A stretch of 64,000 nucleotides of DNA from Halomonas halodenitrificans DSM 735 (GCF_000620045.1 NZ_JHVH01000001.1:310001-374000); one strand, 5' to 3'. Counted from the first letter of the stretch, positions 8,285 to 19,555 are shown. Numbers and translations: made by a program. The notes: generated from the sequence alone by a model not told the origin.

Positions 8285-9127
8285 ATGACTTCGACACTCC
8301 GCGAGACCTCCCTGATACGCCACCTGCTGATCATCCTGGTGGCCGGCCTGCTGACCCTGGGGCCGGCGATACAAGACGCCGAGGCCCGCCGCCTGGGTGG
8401 CGGCAAGAGCTTCGGCAGCCAATCACGCAGCGTGCAACAGCAGCCCTCTGCTACCCAGGGCCAGGCAACGGGCTCTCGCGCCGGCCAGGGCCGCACCGGG
8501 TCACGCATGCCCGGCATGCTCGGCGGACTGCTCGCCGGGGGCCTGCTCGCCGCGCTGTTCTTCGGCGGCGCCTTCGATGAGTTGCGACTGATGGACATGC
8601 TGATGATGGCCGGCATCGCCTTCCTGCTCTTCCGTCTGCTGGCGCGCCGCCGGACGGCCATGGCGGGTGGCCCCTCGCCGGCCGCCGAGACATCCTCCGC
8701 CAGCGACACCGCCCAGCCCTTCCAGGCAAGCACCGCCCCGGCCGGCGGCGCCTTCGCCAGCGAACCCGAATGGTTCGACCGCGACCGCTTCCTCGGCGGT
8801 GCCAAGGAACACTTCATGACCCTGCAGCGCGCCTGGGACAATAACGACCTTAGCGGCATCCAGGAATACGTCACGCCGGCGCTTTACAACCTGCTGCGCG
8901 AGGAGCGCAAGTAGCACCCGGCCAATAATCGTACCGAGGTCGTTCGCCTGTTTGCCGAACTGGGCATGGTCCAGGAGCTGGGCCAGCAAGCCGAGGCCAG
9001 CGTGATCTTCCACGGCATCCTCGACGAGAATGGCGAGCACAACGAGTTCAACGAGACCTGGCACCTGACACGCGAGCTCCGCGATGGCGCGCCCTGGCAT
9101 GTTCAGGGCATCGAACAGAACGGCTGA
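8285..9127 (+). pseudogene. Tim44-like domain protein interrupted by an in-frame TAG
   Basis: From the ATG at 8285 the frame encodes a signal-anchor (RHLLIILVAGLLTLGPAIQDAEA), a Gly/Ser/Gln-rich linker, a second hydrophobic stretch (GGLLAGGLLAALFFGG, then MLMMAGIAFLLFRLL) and a Tim44-like domain (WFDRDRFLGGAKEHFMTLQRAWDNNDL). A TAG at 8912-8914 stops it after LLREERK. Without a shift, the same frame then continues to a TGA at 9125 as HPANNRTEVVRLFAELG and WHLTRELRDGAPWHVQGIEQNG, the expected rest of the domain. A CAG to TAG change would explain this. The truncated 209-residue product probably lacks a working domain unless the stop is suppressed. Confidence 0.85.
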
Positions 9128-9151
9128 CGCACTCAGCAGCTCCTGTAAAGG

Positions 9152-9187
9152 CAACAGGCCGGGCTGATATGGCCCGGCCTGTTGTAT
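9152..9187 (+). terminator. Rho-independent terminator
   Basis: A perfect 13-bp stem (CAACAGGCCGGGC at 9152-9164 against its complement at 9172-9184) with a seven-base loop follows the second, true end of the Tim44-like frame by 24 bases. This supports the extended frame as the original gene. Confidence 0.8.
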
Positions 9188-9208
9188 CGGTGACGGTTAT
9201 AATCGATG

Positions 9209-9403
9209 TCAGTTGCCCTCGCTGGCATCCTCGATGGTATCGCCCATCTCCTCGACACCTTCACCCGCCTCTTCAACCGCCTGATCAATCTCCTGACCGG
9301 CCTTCTCGGCGGGCCCCTGATCGTCCTCGCACGCCGCCAGGCCCAGTGCGAGCAGGCCGGCCAGCAAGGCCAGGAAAAGCTTCCGTGTCATAGTACGCTG
9401 CAT
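9209..9403 (-). CDS. Small lipoprotein
   Basis: The 64-residue protein begins with a basic N terminus and a hydrophobic helix ending in the lipobox LAAC (KLFLALLAGLLALGLAAC), so Cys25 should be lipidated. The mature part is about 40 residues and very acidic, with heptad-like EE..G.GVEEMGDTIEDA spacing. The start at 9403 follows AGGAGGGAACGCA. It resembles entericidin-like small lipoproteins in design, but I see no direct family match. Confidence 0.75.
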   Translation of the reverse strand: MQRTMTRKLFLALLAGLLALGLAACEDDQGPAEKAGQEIDQAVEEAGEGVEEMGDTIEDASEGN

Positions 9404-9550
9404 TGCGTTCCCTCCTGAGAAGCATGAAAAAGTGACAAACAGCGGTGTTGGCCAAGAACAAGCTAGCGCTCATCGCGGCGCTTTTCCACCCAGAGGGCAC
9501 CCAGGATCATGCTTGAGCAAGGCCTGGCCCGAGCCGCGACCCTGGTGGCC

Positions 9551-9685
9551 AAAAAAAGGGCGCCCTCCGAAGAAAGGCGCCCATGCAAGCACTCGTATGA
9601 CTCAAACAGCCATCTTAGGCTAGCCGAGCCACACACAAATTTCAAACATACGTTTTATCTATAACCGGCAGCGAGCGAAGATCGC
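9551..9685 (-). ncRNA. Candidate small RNA with its own intrinsic terminator
   Basis: On the minus strand a canonical terminator (GGGCGCC stem at 9576-9582 with 9558-9564, then seven T residues at 9551-9557) has no coding region in front of it. About 100 bases upstream, TATAGAT near 9660 could be a -10 box. This would give a transcript of about 110 nt from the gap between the lipoprotein gene and fabY. The call rests on the orphan terminator; no family is recognised. Confidence 0.3.
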
Positions 9686-9785
9686 TGCGTCCCATGCCGG
9701 CGCATGACGCCGCCGCTGGCCGGGTGCTATGATCCCCCATCGATGAAGTACTCGTAGACACCAACAGCACAACGAGGAACCCGGC

Positions 9786-12495
<2,710 letters not shown>

Positions 12496-12529
12496 CGGGT
12501 TCTCCTTTCGGCTTCGCCACACTCGACAT

Positions 12530-12551
12530 CGCCCCGCCTTTGTGCGGGGCG
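12530..12551 (+). terminator. GC-rich hairpin after the ferredoxin gene
   Basis: CGCCCCGC (12530-12537) pairs with GCGGGGCG (12544-12551). A GTTGCGTTAT tract follows, without a strong T run. It probably ends the fabY-coaD-yfhL transcript. Confidence 0.55.
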
Positions 12552-12611
12552 GTTGCGTTATATACCACTGCCGGCCATGCTGCCCGGCTTGTCACCCTCG
12601 GGAGCCCCTTC

Positions 12612-13985
12612 GTGAGCCGCTCGGACACTTCGTCACCCGGGGCCGTGCGCCGGCGTATCTTGACGCTGGCCTGGCCAATCATCCTTTCCAATATCACCGT
12701 GCCGCTGTTGGGGCTGGTGGATACCGCCGTGGTCGGCCACCTGCCGGACGCCCGCTATCTGGCGGCGGTCACCCTGGGGGCGACCCTGTTCAGTTTTCTC
12801 TATTGGGGCTTCGGGTTCCTGCGCATGGGCACTACCGGCCTCACCTCCCAGGCGGTAGGGCGCGAGAATGACTCGGATGTGCGCAACCTTCTGGGTCAGT
12901 CACTACTGTTGGCCGCGGGCATCGGTGTGGCCCTGGTCGTGTTTTCACGGCCGCTGATCACGCTGGGGCTGTGGCTGCTCGACGGCAGTGAGGTCGCCAC
13001 GACGCTGGCCGCCGAGTACGCCGGCATCCGCATCCTCTCCGCACCGGCGGTGCTGGCCAACTATGCCATCCTCGGCTGGTTCCTGGGTCAGCAGAATTCG
13101 CGGGTCACCCTGTCGATCCTGGTGCTCACCAACGGCGTCAACATCATCCTCGATCTGGGGTTTGTCATCGGCCTCGGCATGACCAGCGATGGCGTGGCCT
13201 GGGCCACGGTGATCGCCGACTACACGGCACTGATCTTCGGCCTGTGGCTGGTCTCGCGCCAGCTCAGATGGCTATCGGGTGGCTTCCTGCGCAGTCGACT
13301 GCTGGCGATTGCCGCCTACGGTGAACTGTTCTCGGTCAACGCCAACCTCTTCGTGCGCACCCTGGGGCTGCTCTTTGCCATGGCCTTCTTTACCTCACGC
13401 GGCGCCGCTCAGGGTGATACCGTCCTTGCGGCCAATGCCGTGCTGCTGCAGTTCATCATGCTGACCAGCTACGCCCTTGACGGCTTTGCCCATGCCACCG
13501 AAGCGCTTACCGGGCGTTCGGTAGGCGCGAAACGCTGGGCGGAGTTCGCCCTGGCGGTGCGCAGCGCCGCCTGGTTTTCCCTGATCACCGCCGGCATCGC
13601 TTGTCTGGCCTTTGCTCGGGGTGGCGAAGCGCTGATCGCCCTGCTTACGGGTCTACCGGAAGTACGCGACACCGCCGCCACCTATCTGCCGTGGATGGTC
13701 GTCATGCCGCTGATCGCGGTATGGGGCTATCTGCTGGACGGCGTCTTTATCGGCGCCACGGCGATCCGCGAGATGCGCAACAGCATCTTTGTCGGGCTTG
13801 CCGTCTACCTCCCCGTCTGGTGGCTGGGCCAGGCATTGCTGCCCGAGGCCCTCGCCAATCATGGTCTGTGGCTCGCCTTCACCCTGTTTATGCTGACTCG
13901 CTCGGTGACGCTGGCCGCCTACTACTATCAACGACGCCGCACCGACTGGAACGAGATGGCTAGCGACGGCTGCCCTGGCGTCTAG
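12612..13985 (+). CDS. MATE-family efflux transporter, DinF-like
   Basis: The 457-residue inner-membrane protein has twelve predicted helices and MATE motifs, starting with LTLAWPIILSNITVPLLGLVDTAVVGHL. LYWGFGFLRMGTTGLTSQAVGREN resembles the DinF branch of the family. MATE proteins export cationic or organic compounds against Na+ or H+. The start is taken as GTG at 12612 because GGGAG lies eight bases upstream; the frame is open much further upstream through the ferredoxin end and terminator hairpin. Substrate unknown. Confidence 0.85.
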   Translation: MSRSDTSSPGAVRRRILTLAWPIILSNITVPLLGLVDTAVVGHLPDARYLAAVTLGATLFSFLYWGFGFLRMGTTGLTSQAVGRENDSDVRNLLGQSLLLAAGIGVALVVFSRPLITLGLWLLDGSEVATTLAAEYAGIRILSAPAVLANYAILGWFLGQQNSRVTLSILVLTNGVNIILDLGFVIGLGMTSDGVAWATVIADYTALIFGLWLVSRQLRWLSGGFLRSRLLAIAAYGELFSVNANLFVRTLGLLFAMAFFTSRGAAQGDTVLAANAVLLQFIMLTSYALDGFAHATEALTGRSVGAKRWAEFALAVRSAAWFSLITAGIACLAFARGGEALIALLTGLPEVRDTAATYLPWMVVMPLIAVWGYLLDGVFIGATAIREMRNSIFVGLAVYLPVWWLGQALLPEALANHGLWLAFTLFMLTRSVTLAAYYYQRRRTDWNEMASDGCPGV

Positions 13986-14084
13986 TCCGCCTGGACCGTT
14001 GGCGAGTGAATAGCGCAAGATACTGATGCTGCGCTATTTTATGTAATGAACATCCAATAACATCCATAACAGCAAGGGATCACC

Positions 14085-15395
14085 ATGCTCAAGGCTCTCT
14101 CCAGGCCAGCGGTCAAGCTGGTCGAACGCTATCTTCCCGACCCTTATATCTTCGTGCTGCTGCTGACCATCATCGCCGCAGTGGCCGCCATCGCCGTGGA
14201 GCGCCAGACGCCGCTGGCGGTGATGCGCATGTGGGGGGACGGTTTCTGGAACCTGCTGACCTTCTCGATGCAGATGCTGCTGGTGCTGGTCACCGGCTAT
14301 ATGCTGGCCAGCTCCCCTCCCGTGAAGAGGCTGCTCCAGCGTCTTGCCGCCCTCGCCAAGGGTCCCGGCGGCGCCATCCTGCTGGTCACCTATGTATCGC
14401 TGGCGGCAAGCTGGATCAACTGGGGCTTCGGCCTTGTGGTGGGGGCACTGTTCGCCAAGGAGCTGGCGCGCCTGGTGCGTGTCGACTACCGCCTGCTGGT
14501 GGCCAGCGCCTACTCCGGCTTTATCGTCTGGCATGGCGGCCTGGCCGGCTCGGTGCCACTGACCGTCGCCACCGACGGCCACTTCAGCGCCGACCAGATC
14601 GGTGTGATCGGCACCGGCTCTACCATCTTCGCCTTCTTCAACCTGGCCATCGTGGTGATGCTGTTCATCGCCGTGCCGCTGGTCAACCGCATGATGCTAC
14701 CCGACGAAAAGGATAGCGTGTTCGTCGACCCCAAGCTGCTCGGCGATGATGAGGAGCCCAGGGTGCGCATTACCCGCCCCGCCGAACGCATGGAGAACAG
14801 CGTGGTGCTGGCCTGGCTGGTCGGCATCCCGGGGCTGATCTTCCTGGTCGACCACTTCTTCCTGCGCGGCGGCGGACTCAACCTGAACGTGGTCAACTTC
14901 CTGTTCCTGTTCCTGGCCATCGTGCTGCACCGCACGCCGCGCAGCCTGCTGGAGAGCCTGCATGAGGCGATCAAGGGCGGAGCCGGCATCGTCATCCAGT
15001 TTCCGTTCTACGCCGGGATCATGGCGATCATGGTGCAGTCCGGCCTGGCGGCCAGCATGTCCGAGGCACTGGTTTCCTTCGCCACCGAGACCACCCTGCC
15101 CTTCTGGACCTTCATCAGCGCCGGCATCGTCAACCTCTTCGTGCCCTCCGGCGGCGGCCAGTGGGCCGTGCAGGCTCCGGTGATGATCCCGGCCGCCCAG
15201 GCGCTGGGCGTGGATATTCCAAGGATGGCCATGGCCGTGGCCTGGGGTGATGCCTGGACCAACCTGCTGCAGCCCTTCTGGGCCCTGCCGGTACTCGGCA
15301 TCGCCGGGCTCAAGGCCAAGGACATCATGGGCTTCTGCCTGATCCAGCTGCTGATCACCGGGGTGCTGATCTCCATCGGTCTGACCTGGTTCTGA
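14085..15395 (+). CDS. atoE: Short-chain fatty acid transporter (AtoE-like)
   Basis: The 436-residue membrane protein resembles AtoE, with motifs LLTIIAAVAAIAVE, LTFSMQMLLVLVTGYMLASSPPV, WINWGFGLVVGALFAKELAR and FVPSGGGQWAVQAPVMIPAA. AtoE imports short-chain fatty acids such as acetoacetate or butyrate. No ato degradation genes are adjacent. Instead a thioesterase gene follows 66 bases downstream, which suggests acyl-CoA and free acid interconversion, but that link is inference. The assignment to the family is firm. Confidence 0.9.
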   Translation: MLKALSRPAVKLVERYLPDPYIFVLLLTIIAAVAAIAVERQTPLAVMRMWGDGFWNLLTFSMQMLLVLVTGYMLASSPPVKRLLQRLAALAKGPGGAILLVTYVSLAASWINWGFGLVVGALFAKELARLVRVDYRLLVASAYSGFIVWHGGLAGSVPLTVATDGHFSADQIGVIGTGSTIFAFFNLAIVVMLFIAVPLVNRMMLPDEKDSVFVDPKLLGDDEEPRVRITRPAERMENSVVLAWLVGIPGLIFLVDHFFLRGGGLNLNVVNFLFLFLAIVLHRTPRSLLESLHEAIKGGAGIVIQFPFYAGIMAIMVQSGLAASMSEALVSFATETTLPFWTFISAGIVNLFVPSGGGQWAVQAPVMIPAAQALGVDIPRMAMAVAWGDAWTNLLQPFWALPVLGIAGLKAKDIMGFCLIQLLITGVLISIGLTWF

Positions 15396-15401
15396 CCCCC
15401 A

Positions 15402-15432
15402 GCCACCCTGCCCCCAGGCGGGGCGGGGTGGC
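15402..15432 (+). terminator. Strong GC hairpin between atoE and the thioesterase gene
   Basis: GCCACCCTGCCCC (15402-15414) pairs with GGGGCGGGGTGGC (15420-15432) around a five-base loop. No T run follows, so it may attenuate or stabilise mRNA ends rather than terminate fully. Confidence 0.5.
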
Positions 15433-15461
15433 GCCCTGTGGATAACATCTTAGGAGAACCC

Positions 15462-15986
15462 ATGGACGACCACGACCTGTCCGGCGCCCTGCCCGGCCAA
15501 CATGAGCTGTCGATGACCGTGTTAATGACTCCCGACATGGCCAATTTCAGCGGCAAGGTACATGGCGGCGCCATCCTCAAGAAGCTCGACGAGGTGGCCT
15601 ATGCCTGCGCCAGCCGCTACTCGGGCCACTATGTGGTCACTCTCTCGGTGGACCAGGTGCTGTTCAAGCAACCGATCCTCGTGGGTGAGCTGGTCACCTT
15701 CCTGGCCTGCGTCAACCACGTCGGCCGCTCCTCCATGGAAATCGGCGTCAAGGTGGTGGCCGAGGACATCCAGAACAAGCTGATCCGGCACACCAACAGT
15801 TGCTACCTGACCATGGTGGCGGTGGATGACGATGGCAAACCGGCCCCGGTGCCGCCTCTGGCGCTTACCACACAGGTACAGAAGCTACGCTTCGAGAAGG
15901 CGGCCCTGCGCAAGAAACTTCGCAAGCAGGCCGAAGAGGAGGAGCGCCGCACCCAGGTCGAACACGGCGCCAGAGAGGTAGAGTGA
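15462..15986 (+). CDS. Acyl-CoA thioesterase (YciA/BACH type)
   Basis: The 174-residue protein is a hotdog-fold acyl-CoA hydrolase. Signatures are MTPDMANFSGKVHGGAILKKLDEVAY, where His-Gly-Gly marks the CoA site, VTLSVDQVLFKQP and GRSSMEIGVKVVAED. A charged, basic C-terminal tail follows (LRKKLRKQAEEEERR). It cleaves acyl-CoAs of short to medium length in the cytoplasm. The ATG at 15462 follows AGGAG; a GTG eight codons upstream has no such site. Confidence 0.93.
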   Translation: MDDHDLSGALPGQHELSMTVLMTPDMANFSGKVHGGAILKKLDEVAYACASRYSGHYVVTLSVDQVLFKQPILVGELVTFLACVNHVGRSSMEIGVKVVAEDIQNKLIRHTNSCYLTMVAVDDDGKPAPVPPLALTTQVQKLRFEKAALRKKLRKQAEEEERRTQVEHGAREVE

Positions 15987-16307
15987 TTAGCCGCAATTCA
16001 GGGCGGTAATGGTATCCGCCTCGTCCAGGCGAACATTGAGACGCTCGGGCCGATGGTCGAGGGTCACCGCATCGCCGGGCCGGATGACCCGCATGGCGGC
16101 CGCACCGCTCGCGGCGCGCAGTTTCTCGTCGAGTGCCTCGCTATAGGTGTGCCCGACGCGGGAATCAACGCCCTCGGCACTACACTCGCCGCCGGCTTCC
16201 ACCCGGGGAGGCGGCGGCGCCGGGTCGGGGCTCGGCGTCGAATGCATGCCGCTGCAGCCGGCCAGCAACAGCCCGATAAGCACCGGTGTGAGTCTTGTCA
16301 CCAACAT
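15987..16307 (-). CDS. Lipoprotein with inhibitor I78-like domain
   Basis: The 106-residue product has a lipoprotein signal (VLIGLLLAGC), a proline-rich spacer and a C-terminal I78 peptidase-inhibitor-like domain. The domain shows LRAASGAAAMRVIRPGDAVTLDHRPERLNVRLDE, here noted as the segments RVIRPGD, VTLDHRPERLNV and DEADTI. I78 proteins are thought to inhibit serine proteases in the periplasm. The start at 16307 has GAGGAA upstream. The stop directly abuts the end of the convergent thioesterase gene with no spacer. Confidence 0.82.
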   Translation of the reverse strand: MLVTRLTPVLIGLLLAGCSGMHSTPSPDPAPPPPRVEAGGECSAEGVDSRVGHTYSEALDEKLRAASGAAAMRVIRPGDAVTLDHRPERLNVRLDEADTITALNCG

Positions 16308-16333
16308 CTGAGTTTCCTCGATCAATACCAGAA

Positions 16334-16360
16334 GGCCGGAGCGGCTTCACCGCTCCGGCC
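16334..16360 (-). terminator. Hairpin terminator after the entericidin-like gene
   Basis: GGCCGGAGCG (16334-16343) pairs with CGCTCCGGCC (16351-16360). It sits 22 bases beyond the stop of the small lipoprotein gene transcribed leftward and upstream of the I78 gene. Confidence 0.6.
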
Positions 16361-16382
16361 GTTGCATCCCCCCGGCATCGGC

Positions 16383-16514
16383 TCAGGAAGCGGCGTCCTG
16401 AACCGCCTCTCCGCCCTGCTCGATATCCTGGCCGGCACCGCGCACGGTATTGCAGCCGGAGAGCAGCGAAACGGCGAACAGCGCCGCCACCAGCATCATC
16501 AGTGTACGCTTCAT
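16383..16514 (-). CDS. Entericidin A/B-family small lipoprotein
   Basis: This 43-residue gene starts at the ATG at 16514 behind an AGGAGG site. It encodes MKRTLMMLVAALFAVSLLSG followed by the lipobox Cys and NTVRGAGQDIEQGGEAVQDA. The C-N-T-V/x-x-G-x-G-x-D-I-x-x-G-G-x-x-x-x-x-A pattern is diagnostic of the EcnA/EcnB family of membrane lipoproteins, linked in enterobacteria to a toxin/antidote function in stationary phase. Only one member is present here, so the paired system is not visible. Confidence 0.9.
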   Translation of the reverse strand: MKRTLMMLVAALFAVSLLSGCNTVRGAGQDIEQGGEAVQDAAS

Positions 16515-16579
16515 GATTGACCTCCTTGTGAATTTCAAATGTTGCTCTCGTAATTTAGCAGCTCACGGCAAAGCGCGCC

Positions 16580-17326
16580 TCAGCCCAGCAGCAACCGCAG
16601 GATAATCGCCGCGATGACCGCCACGGTCAGCCACTTGACCACGAAGGCTCCCCGCGGACTGACGTTGACCCTCACCGCCAGCCAGGCTCCCGACATGCTA
16701 CCGGCCGCCAGCACCAGGCCATGACTCCAGCGTACCTGGTCATTGACCAGGAAGAGGACCAGCGCCGGCAGCGTGTAGACCAGCACGATCAGCACCTTGA
16801 AGACGTTGACCTGGGCCAGGTCGATCTTGAGCATGCGATAGAGCACCACGATGAACAGGACCCCCACCCCCACCTGGATAAAGCCGCCGTAGAGACCGAT
16901 CCCGAACATCGCCAGGTAGACCGCGGGGGTCAGCCGTTCTGGCGTCAGCGGACGGGTATCCAGGCGCGGCTGGGGCAGCAGCATCAGCAGCGCCGATGCC
17001 GCCATCACCACGATCAGGATCGCCTCGAACAGGGCATCGCCGGTGCGCAGGGCGAGCCAGGCCCCGACCAGAGACCCCGCCACCGCCGGCACGGAGAGGC
17101 GCAGCGAAAGCCCGAGATGGCGCGCCCCGGCGCGAAAGAAGTTATACACCGCGGAGACGCTCTGCAGGGCAATGGAAACGCGGTTGGTGCCGTTGGCCTC
17201 CTGAGGAGGCAGGCCCAGAAACATCAGCAGGGGCAGGGTGAGCATGGAGCCACCGGCAGAGAGCACATTGATAAAACCGGCCAGCGCGCCGATCAGCAGC
17301 AGGGCCAGCGCCTCGATCAGGGTCAT
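16580..17326 (-). CDS. TauE/SafE-family (TSUP) membrane transporter
   Basis: The 248-residue protein has about eight hydrophobic segments in two halves. Both halves carry the family's glycine motif: AGFINVLSAGGSMLTLPLLMFLGL with ANGTNRV after it, and FGIGLYGGFIQVGVGVLFIVVLY in the second half. The family exports sulfite, sulfonates or other organic anions. The ATG at 17326 is preferred over an in-frame GTG at 17356. No sulfur genes are adjacent, so the substrate is unknown. Confidence 0.9.
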   Translation of the reverse strand: MTLIEALALLLIGALAGFINVLSAGGSMLTLPLLMFLGLPPQEANGTNRVSIALQSVSAVYNFFRAGARHLGLSLRLSVPAVAGSLVGAWLALRTGDALFEAILIVVMAASALLMLLPQPRLDTRPLTPERLTPAVYLAMFGIGLYGGFIQVGVGVLFIVVLYRMLKIDLAQVNVFKVLIVLVYTLPALVLFLVNDQVRWSHGLVLAAGSMSGAWLAVRVNVSPRGAFVVKWLTVAVIAAIILRLLLG

Positions 17327-17452
17327 GGGAGAGGGTCCTAGGAAATCGGAGTGCACAGCTTAGCCGCCCGGAGAGCCGAGGAAAACTCCCTGCCGTTCTG
17401 TGGCATGATGCCAGGCAGGCGATACCACCGTTGATTAACCGGGAGAGCCCCG

Positions 17453-17896
17453 ATGAACCGCTTCGAGCCCGACCCCCGCCTGATAGAAGACAGCTACCCG
17501 ATCACCGAGCTGCCGCTGTGCCAGCTACGGCTGATGGACGACACCCGCTTCCCCTGGCTGCTGCTGATTCCCCGGCGACATGGCGTCAGCGAGCTCTTCG
17601 AGCTCGGCGAAGCACAACAGCAGCAGCTTTGGCGGGAGGCGAGCCGCATCGGCCAGGCCTTCAAGACGCTGATGGAGGCCGACAAGCTCAACGTGGCGAC
17701 CCTGGGCAACGTGGTAGAGCAGCTGCATATCCATCTGGTGCTGCGCCGCACGAACGACGACGCCTGGCCGGGGCCGGTCTGGGGCCAGGGAGAGCCGAAA
17801 CCCTATAATCTCGATGCCCTGGCCACCATGCGCGACCGGGTACTGGCCATGGTCGAGGGGCTCGACCTGCAACCCGACGAATCGCGGGACTCTTGA
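17453..17896 (+). CDS. HIT-domain protein
   Basis: The 147-residue protein belongs to the histidine-triad superfamily. It has the conserved N-terminal FPWLLLIPRRHGVSELFEL and the active-site strand VEQLHIHLVLRR. In that strand the first triad histidine is replaced by glutamine (Q-x-H-x-H), as in several proteobacterial HIT proteins that resemble galactose-1-phosphate uridylyltransferase-like branches. Nucleotidyl hydrolase or transferase activity is therefore likely, but the substrate is unknown. Its last 94 bases overlap the convergent lipoprotein gene. Confidence 0.88.
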   Translation: MNRFEPDPRLIEDSYPITELPLCQLRLMDDTRFPWLLLIPRRHGVSELFELGEAQQQQLWREASRIGQAFKTLMEADKLNVATLGNVVEQLHIHLVLRRTNDDAWPGPVWGQGEPKPYNLDALATMRDRVLAMVEGLDLQPDESRDS

Positions 17897-18267
17897 GTCC
17901 TCGATCCCCCGTCGGAAGCTACCTGAAGCGCCACGATATCCGCTACCAGCCGTTCCAGGGTGTCCGGCGGCAAGGCTCTCCCTCCACGGGTCGCGGTCAG
18001 CGCCAGGCGGCTGCCCGACCCCACCCCTTCGATCCGAACCCGAACCCGATAGCCCGGCCAGCGAGAGAACACCGCCTCCAGGCGCCCCAGAGAGGCATCG
18101 GCGTAACGCACCACATAGCCGCTCGCCATCAGTGCCTCGGCAGCGGCTTCCAGGGCACAGGATGAAGACGCCCCGACAGAGAGTACCGCCGCCGGTGGCG
18201 GCGATGAAGGCGTTGCACAACCGGTCAGGAGCCCCACCGCCAGTAACGCAGTCAGCAGAGGCCTCAT
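17803..18267 (-). CDS. Hypothetical lipoprotein
   Basis: The 154-residue product starts at 18267 with a lipoprotein signal ending in LLTGCATPSSPPP. The mature part has an alpha/beta look (AAEALMASGYVVRYADASLGRLEA, then YRVRVRIEG). No domain is recognised. Its start overlaps the stop of the upstream lipoprotein gene by four bases, so the two are coupled. Its 3' end runs 94 bases antisense into the HIT gene. Confidence 0.7.
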   Translation of the reverse strand: MRPLLTALLAVGLLTGCATPSSPPPAAVLSVGASSSCALEAAAEALMASGYVVRYADASLGRLEAVFSRWPGYRVRVRIEGVGSGSRLALTATRGGRALPPDTLERLVADIVALQVASDGGSRTQESRDSSGCRSSPSTMASTRSRMVARASRL

Positions 18268-18806
18268 GGCGTACCTCTGCCGGCACGCATGGCCCTGCGC
18301 AGGTCGCCACAGAAGGCGTCGGTACTGGCGCTGCGCGCCTCTGCCAGCTCTCCGCGCCAATCGATGACCTGCAGGTCACGACTGACTCGCACCTCACTGC
18401 CGCTGACCAGCAGCGAGACCCGCTCCAGCTCGGTGGCATCACGAGTCAGGCTACCCACACCGCCGAAGCCGATCATCACCCCGCCACCGAAACCGCCGCG
18501 GCCGCCATTGAGGCCGATACCCCCGAACACACCGTGGCGCCCCCAACCATCATCGCGACTGCCATAACCGGGCAGGATACGTGTGCGCTCGGCACTCACC
18601 AGTGCCGGCGCGGTGGCGGTATGACGAATAAGAAAACCATCATTCTCCAGAGCGACTACCGCGCGTCGCAGTATCTCGTCGGCAGGCACTGCGGCGCTGC
18701 GCCAGTGGCATGCCGGCGCGGGAGGCGGGTCGGCCACCGGCAGGGTGGCAGGAACGGACTGACAACCTACGAGGGCCAGCATGGCAAGCAGGGGCCAGGG
18801 ACGCAT
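18264..18806 (-). CDS. Hypothetical lipoprotein with glycine-rich stretch
   Basis: The 180-residue protein begins at 18806 (MRPWPLLAMLALVGCQSV) with a clear lipobox. A core with a pattern like its downstream partner (ILRRAVVALENDGFLIRH) precedes a glycine-rich segment (GGIGLNGGRGGFGGG) and a C-terminal part with two cysteines overall (mature Cys and DAFCGDLR). The similar layout suggests distant paralogy with the coupled downstream lipoprotein. Function unknown. Confidence 0.7.
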   Translation of the reverse strand: MRPWPLLAMLALVGCQSVPATLPVADPPPAPACHWRSAAVPADEILRRAVVALENDGFLIRHTATAPALVSAERTRILPGYGSRDDGWGRHGVFGGIGLNGGRGGFGGGVMIGFGGVGSLTRDATELERVSLLVSGSEVRVSRDLQVIDWRGELAEARSASTDAFCGDLRRAMRAGRGTP

Positions 18807-19047
18807 GATCTCACTCCCGAGATTGGACGACTTCAGTGTACGCAGGACAACGGCGAGGGGGAACATCGTGCCAGCACCCAGAATAGCGACGCCTCGTGGC
18901 GTGGCGGGTTGACGCGGGGCACTTGAAATCGGCCTTGCCCGCCAAGACATGATGAAACAAGGCTATGATGCTCATGGTCAGAATTCACTGTCCGCCATCG
19001 GGCGGTACGCTGATCATGGATACCCAGATAACCAAGGAGGCATTCGC

Positions 19048-19521
19048 ATGAGCGACACCAACCGTATCGGCCTGCACGAAGCCAGCGCCAGCCAGCTGGC
19101 CGAAAAGCTCAACGAGCTGCTGGCCAACTACCAGATCTTCTACATGAACGTGCGCGGCTATCACTGGAACGTGAAGGGTCCGCAGTTCTTCCAGCTCCAC
19201 GAGAAGTTCGAGGAGCTCTACACCGACCTGCTGGCCAAGGTCGATGAGGTCGCCGAACGGATCCTGACCCTGGGCCACCAGCCGCTGCACGCCTACAGCG
19301 ACTATGTGACGACCTCCCGCATCGCCGAGGACAAGAACGTCTCGGACGGCAAGGCCTGCGTCGAGGGCGTGCTGTCAGGCTATCAGGTGCTGATCGAACT
19401 GCAGCGCGAGATCCTCTCGCTGGCCGCGGATGCCGACGACGAAGGCACCGCCGCCCAGGCCGGCGACTATATCCGCGAGCAGGAGAAGACCGTCTGGATG
19501 CTGGCCAGCTACCTGGCCTGA
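19048..19521 (+). CDS. dps: Dps/ferritin-like DNA-protection protein
   Basis: The 157-residue protein is full length for Dps. The dimer-interface ferroxidase ligands are visible in MNVRGYHWNVKG (His) and FQLHEKFEELYTDLLAKVDEVAERI (Asp and Glu), and LGHQPLHAYSDY follows. It forms dodecamers that oxidise and store iron and protect DNA. A very strong AAGGAGG site at 19034-19040 precedes the ATG. TATGAT at 18964-18969 may be a -10 box; no -35 or OxyR site is convincing. Confidence 0.95.
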   Translation: MSDTNRIGLHEASASQLAEKLNELLANYQIFYMNVRGYHWNVKGPQFFQLHEKFEELYTDLLAKVDEVAERILTLGHQPLHAYSDYVTTSRIAEDKNVSDGKACVEGVLSGYQVLIELQREILSLAADADDEGTAAQAGDYIREQEKTVWMLASYLA

Positions 19522-19555
19522 TCCAGCACAGTTATCAACGGCGAGGGGCGCTGGG

